Shown here: one piece after another, positions 9,009 through 17,500 of the stretch
How positions within the stretch are numbered: the first letter of the stretch is position 1
Layout: each line of letters begins with the position of its first letter
Source of the DNA: Cryobacterium inferilacus
GTDB lineage: Bacteria; Actinomycetota; Actinomycetes; Actinomycetales; Microbacteriaceae
DNA: 64,000 bases
Reading direction: 5' to 3'
Assembly (NCBI RefSeq): GCF_019599185.1
Contig: NZ_JAIEUL010000006.1
Span: forward strand, 1-64,000
Position numbers and translations under genes: made by a program
The notes under the pieces: model-generated
Databases searched by the model: none
Told to the model about the DNA's origin: nothing
The model's input: only the letters and a program-made list of their open reading frames with translations

Positions 9009-10087
9009 CGCACCGCGGCACGCAGGGGGGCCGTGGCGAATTCGAGCATGCCTTCCTCGAAGGTGACCGACGGCCGCCAGCCCAGTTCGGTGCGGAGCCG
9101 CTCAGACGAGGCGGTGATGTGCCGCACGTCGCCCAGGCGGTACTGGCCGGTGACGACGGGTGCAGGTCCTCCGGCCGCCGCGCTGAGCGCCGCGGCCATG
9201 TCGCCGATCGTGTGCACGGTGCCGCTGCCGACGTTGAACGCCCGGAAGGCGCCTTCGGCGGAGGCGGCCGTCCACTCGATGGCGGCGAGGTTGGCCGAGG
9301 CGATGTCGCGTACGTGCACGAAGTCGCGTCGTTGCCGGCCGTCCTCGTATACCCGCGGGGCCTCGCCGCGCTGCAGGGCCGATCGGAACAGCGACGCGAC
9401 TCCCGCGTACGGCGTGTTCTGCGGCATCCCCGGGCCGTAGACGTTGTGGTACCGCAGCGCCGCCACCCGCCCTCCGGTGCCGCGGCTCCAGGAGGTTGCC
9501 AGGTATTCCTGGCCCAGTTTGCTGCTCGCGTAGACGTTCCGCGGATCCAGCGGGTCGTCCTCGCCCACCAGGGCCGGTTCGAGCGGCTGGCCGGTGGTCT
9601 CATCGAGCGGGTCGAACCGGCCCTCGTCGAGGTCCGACGCACGGCGGGGGCCCGGCCGGGCGAACCCGGCGCTGCCACGGTAGCTGCCCTCACCGTAGAC
9701 GACCATCGACGAGGCCAGAACCATCCGCTGGATGCCGGCAGCCTGCAGGCCGGCGAGGAGCACGGCGGTGCCGACCTCGTTGCTGTGCACGTAGTCGGGG
9801 GCGTCGGAGAAGTCCACGCCGAGACCGACCTTGGCCGCTTGGTGGCAGACCACGTCGATGCCGCCCAGCGCGTGCGCGACGACGGCGGGGTCGGTCACGT
9901 CGCCGACGACGAAGTCCACCAGGGGGTCAGGGGTCGGCAGGCCGCCGTGCACGTCCCGGCGCAGGGAGTCGAGCACTCGAACCTGCCAGCCGCGTTCGAG
10001 CGCCGCCGTCACGATCGCACCACCGATGAAGCCGGCGCCTCCGGTGACCAGCAGCCGGCCGGGTGACTCTGGGGTGCTGACGGTCAC
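9005..10087 (-). CDS. NAD-dependent sugar-nucleotide epimerase/dehydratase (extended SDR)
   Basis: 360 aa. Rossmann motif VTGGAGFIGG at about 14-23, catalytic ASSMVVYGEG and YASSK (YxxxK), and late motifs RRDFVHVRDIA and FNVGSG, all standard for extended SDRs. The insert between the Ser and Tyr motifs is long, resembling dTDP-L-rhamnose 4-epimerase and related actinobacterial enzymes more than GalE. AAGGAG lies 7 nt before the GTG start. It converges on the histidine kinase and follows no gene closely, so it is probably transcribed alone. It likely supplies the sugar used by the neighbouring GT2 enzymes. Confidence 0.8.
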   Translation of the reverse strand: MTVSTPESPGRLLVTGGAGFIGGAIVTAALERGWQVRVLDSLRRDVHGGLPTPDPLVDFVVGDVTDPAVVAHALGGIDVVCHQAAKVGLGVDFSDAPDYVHSNEVGTAVLLAGLQAAGIQRMVLASSMVVYGEGSYRGSAGFARPGPRRASDLDEGRFDPLDETTGQPLEPALVGEDDPLDPRNVYASSKLGQEYLATSWSRGTGGRVAALRYHNVYGPGMPQNTPYAGVASLFRSALQRGEAPRVYEDGRQRRDFVHVRDIASANLAAIEWTAASAEGAFRAFNVGSGTVHTIGDMAAALSAAAGGPAPVVTGQYRLGDVRHITASSERLRTELGWRPSVTFEEGMLEFATAPLRAAVR

Positions 10088-10138
10088 GGCGGACTCCTTC
10101 GGATGGGGCGGGCGGGGCGGTCCGGAACGGCTGCTCGA

Positions 10139-11593
10139 TCAGTGCGAGAAGACCGGGATGGCCTCAGCCTGCGGCCCGATCGGGCTGACGGTGTACGAGG
10201 ACGACTGGCCGTCGCCGGTGTAGCCGACGGATGCCGCGATCCCCTCGCCGCCCGTGACCAGGTACGCGATGGATGGCGTCACCGCGACGACGACGGCCTG
10301 GCCGGCCGGTACGGTGACCTGGGTGACGGCGCCGCCGTCTGCGGTCAGGGTGACCGCACGGTCGACGGTGCCGGTGTTGGCGAGGTGCAGAGCCGGCGCG
10401 GGGCCTCCCGCGACGTAGACGAGGAACTCCCCCGTCTGCGGTGCGGCGGCTGCTGCCCAGGTGAAGTCCCGGCTGACGGAACCGTTCACGGTGGTCAACG
10501 CCGCGGCGACAAGTGGCTGGTCGCTCTGCAGGTTCACCGTGTAGTTGCCGGCGGCGACGCCGCTGAGCGGGATCTCGGTCGCCACACCGGGCTGGATCAC
10601 CACCTCGATGGAGGTACCGGTGGAGGCACCGTCTTCGCTCACCACACCCACGCTCACGGTCGCCGGCGTCTCGCCTGGTACCAGGACGCGCACCGTCGGG
10701 GTGTCCTCTGACACCGCGCCTTCGTCAACGGAGACCTCCACGCTGGGCGGGGTGACGACGACACCGGGGATGGTCTGTTCGGTCGCCGCGTTCGTGGTCG
10801 GACCGGACAGTTCGGCGCCGCCAGGCTGGATGCCCCTGATGATGCTCTGCTCCAGGGCCGCGGCCACCAGCCCACCGGTGGACTGCACGTGCACGATGGG
10901 TGAGAGCAGGTTGGGCGCCAGTCCGGCGAGGGAGACGATGCGTTGCGTTCCCGGCTGCACCAGGATGCCGGTTGACCCCGGGGCGTCCACCTGGCCGGTC
11001 TCGCCGTAGACGGTGAGGTCAACCGTGGCGACCACGGTCGAGGGGTTGCTCAGCAGCACGAGGCTGGTGCGGCCCACATCGGTGGAGCCGCCGACGAGCC
11101 AGGAGTCACTGGACGCTTCGGTGCACGCGGACGCGGCCAGCCCGCTCAGGGTTTCACTCGCGGCGGTTTGGGATTGCGCGCCGGCGATGAGGGGTGCCTG
11201 GGCCGCCGACGGGTCGACGGGCACGGTCAGCAACTGCGGGGCCCCGTCCCTGACGCTCTCGGCGTTGTCGACGGCGGACACATCGGTGCGTACGACGTCG
11301 ACGGCCACTCCGCCGGTGTCGGGAACCCTGGCGCCGTACACGGTGTCGAACCGACCGACGGAGGTGGCCACATCCGCCTGGCTGGAGTCGGCGGCGAGCG
11401 TGAGCAGCGGGCCAGGGCACACCCTCAGCTGGTCGCCGGCCACCGGGGTGACGAGGGTTGACGACGGCTCCGCGGCGATCGTCGGCCACGGCACGAGGGC
11501 CGCTCCGCCCGCGACGACCACGACAACGGCCATGCCGATCAGGCCGGCGGTGACCCTGGCCCCGACGAGGGCGACCCTGCGCTTAGTGGCCAT
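10139..11593 (-). CDS. DUF5719-family membrane-anchored extracytoplasmic protein
   Basis: 484 aa from ATG 11593, chosen over upstream GTG 11611 and ATG 11602 because AGAGGA sits about 8 nt before it. A basic start (MATKRR) leads to one helix (about 10-36), then an entirely extracytoplasmic Thr/Val/Ala-rich beta-type region with repeated strands and two Cys pairs. This layout matches DUF5719 proteins, which in actinobacteria follow a giant GT2 protein and WhiB as here. The two genes overlap by 11 nt. Function unknown; a structural partner of the membrane glycosyltransferase is a reasonable inference. Confidence 0.75.
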   Translation of the reverse strand: MATKRRVALVGARVTAGLIGMAVVVVVAGGAALVPWPTIAAEPSSTLVTPVAGDQLRVCPGPLLTLAADSSQADVATSVGRFDTVYGARVPDTGGVAVDVVRTDVSAVDNAESVRDGAPQLLTVPVDPSAAQAPLIAGAQSQTAASETLSGLAASACTEASSDSWLVGGSTDVGRTSLVLLSNPSTVVATVDLTVYGETGQVDAPGSTGILVQPGTQRIVSLAGLAPNLLSPIVHVQSTGGLVAAALEQSIIRGIQPGGAELSGPTTNAATEQTIPGVVVTPPSVEVSVDEGAVSEDTPTVRVLVPGETPATVSVGVVSEDGASTGTSIEVVIQPGVATEIPLSGVAAGNYTVNLQSDQPLVAAALTTVNGSVSRDFTWAAAAAPQTGEFLVYVAGGPAPALHLANTGTVDRAVTLTADGGAVTQVTVPAGQAVVVAVTPSIAYLVTGGEGIAASVGYTGDGQSSSYTVSPIGPQAEAIPVFSH

Positions 11594-14500
11594 GGTTGTC
11601 ATCCTCTGCACTGGTGCGCTTGGGCTTGGGGGTTGGCTTGGGTTTCGGGGTCGGCTTGGGTTTGGGGGTCGGTTTCGCTTTGGTTCCGGCGCGGTCCGAA
11701 CGACGACCTCGTGCGGGACGGGCGTTCCGCGGCACCCGCACGGGCTTGGGCGGTTTGCTCAGCCTGGACGCCCGGCGGATCGCGTCCCGGTGCGCCTGCC
11801 GCACGGCCTCACGGCCGGCGCCGGTGGGGATGGACAACAACACGGTTGCACCGATGACGACGGCCGCGATGATGGCCGTGATCAGCCCGAACGCGCCCCC
11901 GGCATCGGCGGGGATCGGTCCGTACTCGGCGGTGTCAGTCGGCGCATCGGACCGCCACAGCTGGCCGAAGGCGGTATCCCCGACCGGGACGAGGGCGGCG
12001 GTGCCGTCCAGCGACGTGGTGGTGCGGGTAGTGGTCTGGGTAGCGGCGGCGGTCACCTCTCCGGTGGAGCCCCAGGCGGCGGGCGTTTCTGCGGCTGGGC
12101 GCAGCAGTACGAAGCGGATGCCGAACCTGGCCAGGTCGGCGGAGGCGTCCAGTCCGCTCTTGGAGGCGAGGTTGCCAGCGAGGGTGGCCAGTTCGGCCTG
12201 CTCCGGGGTGATCTCGGTCGCGGTGCTGTCAAGGGTGGACTGCCCGTCGAGGCGGGCGCCTTCCCCGCGCACGAGGGTGGCGAGGATGCCGCCGTCCTGC
12301 TGCGGCACGATCTGCAGGGTACCGACCCGTGCATCGACGAGAGCCTCGGCCGTCACGAACGCGGGCTGGGTCCGGCCGACACCTTCCTGCACGACGGAGG
12401 TACCGAGCGGGAGCGCGGCGGCGAGGGGAAGCGAGACCACGGCCAGGGCCACGGCCGATGCGACCAGCGGTGCAACGGCCACCTTGTGCAGCCCGCGGGC
12501 CGAGAAGAGCACGGCACCGACGATGCCGAGCCAGTACAGGCTGAGCCCGGCGCCGGGCCAGATGCCCACGGCCGCGTCGCCGAGGGTCGCCACAGAGACC
12601 GACGAAGCACCGATCGCGGTGCCCAGGCCGAGCAGGGCGGCGAGCAGGGCGAACGCGGCACCGGCAGCGCCCGGCAGCAGCAGCGCGACCAGGGCAAGAA
12701 CGGCGAGCGGGATGAGGAGCAGCGGTATCAAGAGCGGTACCGCACCGGAGTCTCCACCCCAGAGCGGCATGAGCTGGGTCCAGCCGCCGAAGTTGCCGGC
12801 GGGGAAGCCGAGCACCAGCTGCCAGACCGGCACCGGCGCGGTGGGCACGGGCACGCCGGGGTCGGCCAACAGCGCCAGCCAGTTCCCGCGCAGCGCCTGG
12901 TTCCAGACCAGCGGTATCGCCAGGGCGAGCGCCGGAAGCGGAATCCCGATAAAACGCATCACCCGGCGGCCGCTGGCGATCACGCAGAGGAGCCAGCCGA
13001 CCAGCAGGGCGGGTGCCAGTGAGGGCGCGCAGGCGACGATCGCGGCGAACAGCAACGCGGCCGACCCTGACGCCGACCAGGACCTGGCGGCGGCGAAACC
13101 GGCGAAGAACAGCCACGGCAGCAGCAGGTGCACCAGGATCGCGGCCGGACGGCCGGCCGCGATGGCGGTGAGGAAGGTGGGCGACAGCGCCCAGAGGACG
13201 GCGGTGACCGCACGGAGCGAGCCGCGGTGGGTGAGCCGGGTCGCGGCCATCCAGGCCCCGGTGGCGGCCAGGGGCAGGGCGAGCAGGTAGAGCAGCACCA
13301 TCGAGTAGGACGGCGACCAGAAGGTGAGAGTGCCCAGGACGGCCAGGACCACGGCGAAGGGGTCTGCGCCGCCGACGAAGCCCAGCCCGATGTCGCGCCA
13401 CCCGTAGCCGACGTTCGACCAGAGGGCGCCGATGGTGTCGGACAACGGGAGCAGGCCGCCGCCGGAGAGGGTCTGCGCGCCGAGGAGCGAGCCGACGACA
13501 ACGACCCCGAGCACCGCGGAGCCGAGCAAGGTCCAGGCGCCACCGCCGGAGAAGAAGCGGATCTCCGGCCGGTCGCCGCGCACACCGGTGAGCGCGGCCT
13601 CCCTGGTGAGGGCGTGTCTGCGGCGCACCTCGGCGGCGGACACGCGCAAAGACGAGATCGACGACCACGGTTGCGTTCGAGTGGCGGCCAGGCGCCGCCG
13701 CGCCTGCCGGACCCGGCTGCCGAGGAAGGCGGCGGAGAACGCCGCGGCGAATTCACCGAGGATCGCGCCGGGTTCCTTGCGCAGCAGGTCGATGATCGAG
13801 CGGAGGAAGGCAAGCGGGACCAGTGAGAGCCAGTGCACCGGCAGGGCCCAGGCGGGGGCGTAGACGAGCCGGCGGTGCAACTGGGCGGAGCGCTCTGCCC
13901 GCACCCGGCGGCGGCTCGCCCGTCCGCGAGAGGACCCGTCGGGGCCGGCGACTCCGTCGGCGGCATAGCTGACCCTGGCGGGCGCCACGACCGAGACGCG
14001 GAATCCCGCCAGCCGCACCCGCACGCAGAAGTCGAGGGAATCGTCGACGACGGGCAGCGCGGAGTCGAAGCCACCGAGGTGGTCCCAGACCGTGCGCCGC
14101 ACCAGCATGCCGCCGGCGCTGACGGCGAGGACGTCGCTCATGTCGTCGTGTTGTTCCTGGTCGAGTTCGCTCTCGACGAGAGTCACCGTGGAGCCGTACG
14201 GCGTCATCGACAGGCCGAAATCGTGAATGTAGTCTTCGGCGACCCACTCCATGACCTTGGGACCGGCGACGGCCACGGACGGGGCGATCTCGAGCTCGGC
14301 GACCAGCTTCTGCAGCGCGGCGGGTTCGGGGGCGGTGTCCTGGGCGAGGAGCCAGAGCAGTTCGTGTTCGCCCTCAGGCTCTGGCAGGACCCGCACGGCG
14401 GTCTTGATCGCGTCTCCGAAGGAGAGGTCGGCATCCGCTGAGATGAAGTGGGTGGGGCCGTATGCCGCCAGGAGTTCGGCAGAGGAGTCGGTGGACCCGC

Positions 14501-14618
14501 AGTCGACGGCGACCACCGTGTCGGGCTGGCGGGTTTGCCCGCGCAGCGCCTCGAGAGTTCGCTGCAGGTGCGCAGCTCCGTTGCGGGCGACGATGATGGC
14601 GGTGACTCTGGCTTGCAT
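11583..14618 (-). CDS. Giant GT2 glycosyltransferase with polytopic membrane domain
   Basis: 1011 aa. The N-terminal GT-A domain (1 to about 250) has IIVARNGAAHLQRTLEAL, VVAVDCGSTDSS, ISADADLSF and a late VVDDSLDFCVRVRLAG motif. A basic segment leads to about 13 membrane helices between 255 and 720, an extracytoplasmic region of about 180 residues, one last helix (about 905-930) and a Lys/Arg-rich cytoplasmic tail ending in TPKPKP repeats. Such 1000-residue proteins are conserved in actinobacteria near WhiB2-type genes. It probably adds a sugar to a lipid-linked or wall polymer and may help export it; no member I know of has a defined reaction. Confidence 0.8.
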   Translation of the reverse strand: MQARVTAIIVARNGAAHLQRTLEALRGQTRQPDTVVAVDCGSTDSSAELLAAYGPTHFISADADLSFGDAIKTAVRVLPEPEGEHELLWLLAQDTAPEPAALQKLVAELEIAPSVAVAGPKVMEWVAEDYIHDFGLSMTPYGSTVTLVESELDQEQHDDMSDVLAVSAGGMLVRRTVWDHLGGFDSALPVVDDSLDFCVRVRLAGFRVSVVAPARVSYAADGVAGPDGSSRGRASRRRVRAERSAQLHRRLVYAPAWALPVHWLSLVPLAFLRSIIDLLRKEPGAILGEFAAAFSAAFLGSRVRQARRRLAATRTQPWSSISSLRVSAAEVRRRHALTREAALTGVRGDRPEIRFFSGGGAWTLLGSAVLGVVVVGSLLGAQTLSGGGLLPLSDTIGALWSNVGYGWRDIGLGFVGGADPFAVVLAVLGTLTFWSPSYSMVLLYLLALPLAATGAWMAATRLTHRGSLRAVTAVLWALSPTFLTAIAAGRPAAILVHLLLPWLFFAGFAAARSWSASGSAALLFAAIVACAPSLAPALLVGWLLCVIASGRRVMRFIGIPLPALALAIPLVWNQALRGNWLALLADPGVPVPTAPVPVWQLVLGFPAGNFGGWTQLMPLWGGDSGAVPLLIPLLLIPLAVLALVALLLPGAAGAAFALLAALLGLGTAIGASSVSVATLGDAAVGIWPGAGLSLYWLGIVGAVLFSARGLHKVAVAPLVASAVALAVVSLPLAAALPLGTSVVQEGVGRTQPAFVTAEALVDARVGTLQIVPQQDGGILATLVRGEGARLDGQSTLDSTATEITPEQAELATLAGNLASKSGLDASADLARFGIRFVLLRPAAETPAAWGSTGEVTAAATQTTTRTTTSLDGTAALVPVGDTAFGQLWRSDAPTDTAEYGPIPADAGGAFGLITAIIAAVVIGATVLLSIPTGAGREAVRQAHRDAIRRASRLSKPPKPVRVPRNARPARGRRSDRAGTKAKPTPKPKPTPKPKPTPKPKRTSAEDDNHGH
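11619..11681 (-). repeat. In-frame Pro-Lys tandem repeat in the GT2 C-terminal tail
   Basis: Three imperfect 18-bp units encode successive TPKPKP hexapeptides close to the C-terminus of the giant GT2 protein. Unit-number changes would not shift the frame. Basic Pro-Lys tails of this sort are common at cytoplasmic ends of actinobacterial membrane proteins. Confidence 0.7.
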
Positions 14619-14703
14619 ATCGTGGACAGCCTAGGTCGGATATCTGTGGAGACCCATCAAGCGGCAGGCGCGCCACGAAACGAAACCCGCCGGAAAAGGT
14701 GGT

Positions 14704-15057
14704 TCAGCCGGCGCGCTTGCGGAGTTTGCGGCGTTCGCGCTCGGACAGTCCGCCCCAGATGCCGAAGCGCTCGTCGTTGGCGAGGGCGTACTGCAGGCAC
14801 TGCGGTCGCACCTCGCAGGAGCCGCAAATCTTCTTGGCGTCCCTGGTCGAGCCGCCCTTTTCGGGGAAGAAGGCCTCTGGATCGGTCTGGGCGCAGAGCG
14901 AATCGGTCTGCCAGGCGAGCGGGTTATCGTCTTCGCCCGAAGTGGAACCGACGCCGTCGGGCGTCGTGGGCTGCTTGCGCACCCCGGGTACACCGAGCCG
15001 TACTGGATCAACGAACCAGTCGTCAGGTACTCCGGAACGATATTCGGACAACGTCAT
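14704..15057 (-). CDS. whiB2: WhiB-family iron-sulfur transcription factor (WhiB2-like)
   Basis: 117 aa from ATG 15057, preceded by GGGAGG at good spacing; an in-frame start at 15084 lacks this. Four Cys (55, 78, 81, 87; spacing C-X22-C-X2-C-X5-C) ligate the [4Fe-4S] cluster, followed by the GIWGG turn and a basic SERERRKLRKRAG tail for DNA or sigma-factor contact. Its neighbours (giant GT2, DUF5719, manA further on) match the whiB2 locus of mycobacteria, where the protein is needed for septation and division. A near-perfect palindrome lies upstream. Subfamily assignment rests on context plus the N-terminal extension. Confidence 0.9.
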   Translation of the reverse strand: MTLSEYRSGVPDDWFVDPVRLGVPGVRKQPTTPDGVGSTSGEDDNPLAWQTDSLCAQTDPEAFFPEKGGSTRDAKKICGSCEVRPQCLQYALANDERFGIWGGLSERERRKLRKRAG

Positions 15058-15096
15058 ATCGCCTCCCACCATCAGCTTCTGCACATTTCCGCGCTA

Positions 15097-15120
15097 GAAC
15101 TAATTACACCCGTGTAGTTC
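15097..15120. promoter_or_regulatory. Palindrome upstream of whiB
   Basis: 24-nt near-palindrome: outer arms gaacta/tagttc and inner arms ttacac/gtgtag around a CC centre. It lies 40-63 nt upstream of the WhiB start codon, where a dimeric regulator or WhiB itself could act. The flanking 120 nt contain no gene. Confidence 0.45.
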
Positions 15121-15140
15121 GCCTGCGTCAAGTCACGGAT

Positions 15141-15173
15141 CGTAAACCCTCAATGCGGGCTGGAGGGTTTACG
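15141..15173 (-). terminator. Hairpin downstream of galE
   Basis: Perfect 11-bp arms (15141-15151 and 15163-15173, cgtaaaccctc and its complement) with an 11-nt loop, 34 nt beyond the galE stop. No long T tract follows, so this is a likely but not textbook terminator. Confidence 0.55.
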
Positions 15174-15206
15174 ACGCGCCCGCGTGCCCGAATCGTGTCG
15201 TGCGGC

Positions 15207-16172
15207 TCAGCCTGCGGATGCCTGCCGGGACTCCCAGGCGCTCCGCACCATCTCTTCCAGGCTGTGCCGCATCTTCCAGTCCAGGTCGCGGGCGGCCAGG
15301 TCGCCGGAGGCCACGATACGGTCGGGGTCGCCGGTGCGGCGCGGGCCGATCTCCGGCGTGAACGGGATGCCGGTCACGGCCGCCACGGTGCTCATGATCT
15401 CCCCGACGGAGACGCCATCGCCGCTGCCGAGGTTGTAGACGGGCTCGATGTCCTCGCCGGCATCCAGGCGACGGGCGGCGGCGACGTGCGACACGGCCAG
15501 GTCGGCCACGTGGATGTAGTCGCGCACGCAGGTGCCGTCCGCGGTCTTGTAGTCGTTGCCGTTGATGCGGGGGGTGCGGCCGTCGATGAGGGCCTCGAAG
15601 ACCATCGGGAACAGGTTGTGCGGGCTGGTGTCGCGCAGCTCCTTGGCGCCGGACCCGACGACGTTGAAGTACCGCAGCGAGGTGTGGGCGAGGCCGGTGG
15701 CGACGGCCTGGTCGCGCAACAGCCACTCCCCGATCAGCTTGGTCTCGCCGTAGGGCGACTCTGGGCTCTTGGCGGTCTCCTCGGTGACGAGGTCGGTGAA
15801 CGGGGTGCCGTAGACGGCGGCGCTGGAGGAGAAGACGATGCGACCGACTCCGGCGTCCTGCATCGCGGCCAGGAGCAGCGCCGTCGCGGTGACGTTCTGC
15901 TCGTAGGTGTGCAGCGGCCTGGAGACCGAGACACCGGCGTACTTGAAGCCGGCGACGTGCACAACGCCGCTGATGGTGTGCTCGGCGAAGGTCTTCGCCA
16001 GCAGAGCGGTGTCGAGCAGCGTGCCCTGCACGAACGGGACTCCGGCGGGGACGAAGTCAGCGTGGCCGCTGGACAGGTCGTCGAGGACGACGACCTCCAT
16101 TCCCTCGGCCAGGAACGCGCGAACAACGTGGGAGCCGATGTATCCGGCCCCTCCGGTAACAAGCCAAGCCAT
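15207..16172 (-). CDS. galE: UDP-glucose 4-epimerase
   Basis: 321 aa. Rossmann motif VTGGAGYIGSH at about 5-15, DDLSSGHADFVP, catalytic FSSSAAVYG and YGETK (YxxxK), RYFNVVGSG and RDYIHVADLA, the full GalE set. It interconverts UDP-glucose and UDP-galactose in the cytoplasm. UDP-galactose is the substrate of the UDP-galactopyranose mutase encoded at 28.9 kb, so this gene plausibly feeds galactofuranose synthesis. Transcribed toward whiB but separated by a hairpin. Slightly shorter than typical 330-340-residue GalE proteins. Confidence 0.92.
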   Translation of the reverse strand: MAWLVTGGAGYIGSHVVRAFLAEGMEVVVLDDLSSGHADFVPAGVPFVQGTLLDTALLAKTFAEHTISGVVHVAGFKYAGVSVSRPLHTYEQNVTATALLLAAMQDAGVGRIVFSSSAAVYGTPFTDLVTEETAKSPESPYGETKLIGEWLLRDQAVATGLAHTSLRYFNVVGSGAKELRDTSPHNLFPMVFEALIDGRTPRINGNDYKTADGTCVRDYIHVADLAVSHVAAARRLDAGEDIEPVYNLGSGDGVSVGEIMSTVAAVTGIPFTPEIGPRRTGDPDRIVASGDLAARDLDWKMRHSLEEMVRSAWESRQASAG

Positions 16173-16223
16173 GTGGTGCCCCTGAGCTTTCGAGGCAACC
16201 GTGTGCTGCCGTTCTCCTCCACA

Positions 16224-16367
16224 CTATCGCCCGCGCGGGAACGGTTCGGGATGCCGGTTGCGCCGGGCCAGTTCGGCATCCCCGAGTCCGTCGGAGCGCA
16301 GCGCCACGACACTCGCCACCACGGCCCAGATGACCAGGGCCGACAATAAACTCACAAAGAGGATCAT
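16224..16367 (-). CDS. Putative 47-aa single-pass membrane protein
   Basis: Short frame from ATG 16367 to TAG 16224. Residues 2-22 form one hydrophobic helix (MILFVSLLSALVIWAVV...), followed by a charged tail ending HPEPFPRGR. Codon third positions are strongly G/C, as expected for a coding frame here. It diverges from the GlxA-like regulator and starts 27 nt from an 18-bp palindrome, suggesting shared control. The ribosome site is weak, so I hold it as probable rather than certain. No family recognised. Confidence 0.5.
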   Translation of the reverse strand: MILFVSLLSALVIWAVVASVVALRSDGLGDAELARRNRHPEPFPRGR

Positions 16368-16393
16368 GGCAGTAACGGTAGGCCTTGCTACTT

Positions 16394-16411
16394 TCTGCCA
16401 CTAGTGGCAGA
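16394..16411. promoter_or_regulatory. Candidate operator between the GlxA-like regulator and the small membrane protein
   Basis: Perfect 18-bp palindrome TCTGCCACTAGTGGCAGA, 46 nt before the regulator start codon and 27 nt before the divergent small gene. A further CTGCCA half-site occurs at about 16434. TGCC/GGCA-type half-sites fit binding by AraC-family dimers, so autoregulation by the adjacent gene is the simplest reading. Confidence 0.6.
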
Positions 16412-16456
16412 GTTGCCGCATATCCGCACATTCCTGCCATTGCTGATGGAGGCACC

Positions 16457-17500
16457 ATGCTCAAGAAGATCGTCTGTGTCGCCATCCCCGGAATGGCCCC
16501 GTTCGAGTTCGGGGTGATCTGCGAGGTGTTCGGTATCGACAGGACGGCGCACGGCGGACCGGTCTTCGATTTCCACGTGGTGACGGCGGTTCCGGGGGCG
16601 TTGCGCACCACAATGGGCTTTGACATCGTCGTGCACGACGACCTCACGGCCGCGGCGGATGCGGACCTCGTCGCCATCCCCGCCTACGAGGCCGGTTCGG
16701 AGATCCACCCCGAGGTGCTGCGGGTGGTGCGGGACGCCGAGGCGCGGGGCGCCTGGGTGCTCAGCGTCTGCAGCGGCGCGTTCATCCTCGGCGCAGCCGG
16801 CGTCCTCGATGGGCGGCGCAGCACCACGCACTGGATGTACGCGGACGCCCTCGCCGAGGCGTACCCGAATACGGTGGTCGACCCCGATGTGCTCTTCGTC
16901 GAGGACAGCCGGGTCGTGACGGGGGCCGGCACCGCGGCTGGCATCGATGCCGCCCTGCACGTGGTGCGCCGGGAGCTCGGCGCGACGGCCGCGAACGTCA
17001 TCGCCAGGCGCATGGTGGTTCCGCCGCAGCGCGACGGTGGCCAGTCCCAGTTCATTCAGGCGCCCGTTCCCGTGCAGCAGAGCGATTCCTTCGCGGCGAT
17101 CACCGACTGGATGCTGCGCCACCTGGACCGGGACCTCACCGTTGACCAGCTGGCGCGCCGGGCGCTGATGTCGCCACGCACCTTTGCGCGCCGGTTCAGG
17201 GCCGAACTGGGGACGACGCCGACGGCGTGGTTGAACCGGCAGCGCCTGATTCTGGCGCAGCAGTTGTTGGAGGAGACCGACGAGACCCTCGATCTCATCG
17301 CCGCCAGGGCCGGTTTCGGCGCTGCTGCGGTGATGCGGCATCACTTCGTGCGGGGCCTGCAGACCACACCGACGGCGTACCGACGCACCTTCGGCCGGCG
17401 TCGGGCGGCGTCCTATGCGGCGGCGGACTCCGGGGTGGTGGCCAGGAAGACCTCGCCGGAACCGGCGAAGGTGACGGTGCCCTCGTCTGGCGTGATGTAG
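16457..17500 (+). CDS. GlxA-like AraC-family transcription regulator
   Basis: 347 aa from ATG 16457, behind GGAGG. The N-terminal DJ-1/PfpI-like domain (1 to about 190) has the nucleophile-elbow Cys105 in LSVCSGAFILGAAG, which in these regulators usually senses rather than catalyses. The C-terminal AraC HTH (about 230-330) contains TVDQLARRALMSPRTFARRFRAELG and a second helix pair ending TPTAYRRTFG. GlxA relatives control catabolism of amines, nitriles or amino acids. Its 3' end overlaps manA by 88 nt on the opposite strand. Targets unknown apart from the adjacent palindrome. Confidence 0.88.
   Translation: MLKKIVCVAIPGMAPFEFGVICEVFGIDRTAHGGPVFDFHVVTAVPGALRTTMGFDIVVHDDLTAAADADLVAIPAYEAGSEIHPEVLRVVRDAEARGAWVLSVCSGAFILGAAGVLDGRRSTTHWMYADALAEAYPNTVVDPDVLFVEDSRVVTGAGTAAGIDAALHVVRRELGATAANVIARRMVVPPQRDGGQSQFIQAPVPVQQSDSFAAITDWMLRHLDRDLTVDQLARRALMSPRTFARRFRAELGTTPTAWLNRQRLILAQQLLEETDETLDLIAARAGFGAAAVMRHHFVRGLQTTPTAYRRTFGRRRAASYAAADSGVVARKTSPEPAKVTVPSSGVM

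Noticed and set aside
11619..11681. CRISPR-like or mobile direct repeats
   Set aside because: The units are in-frame codons for a Pro-Lys tail with no spacers; no CRISPR array or cas gene was seen anywhere in the window.
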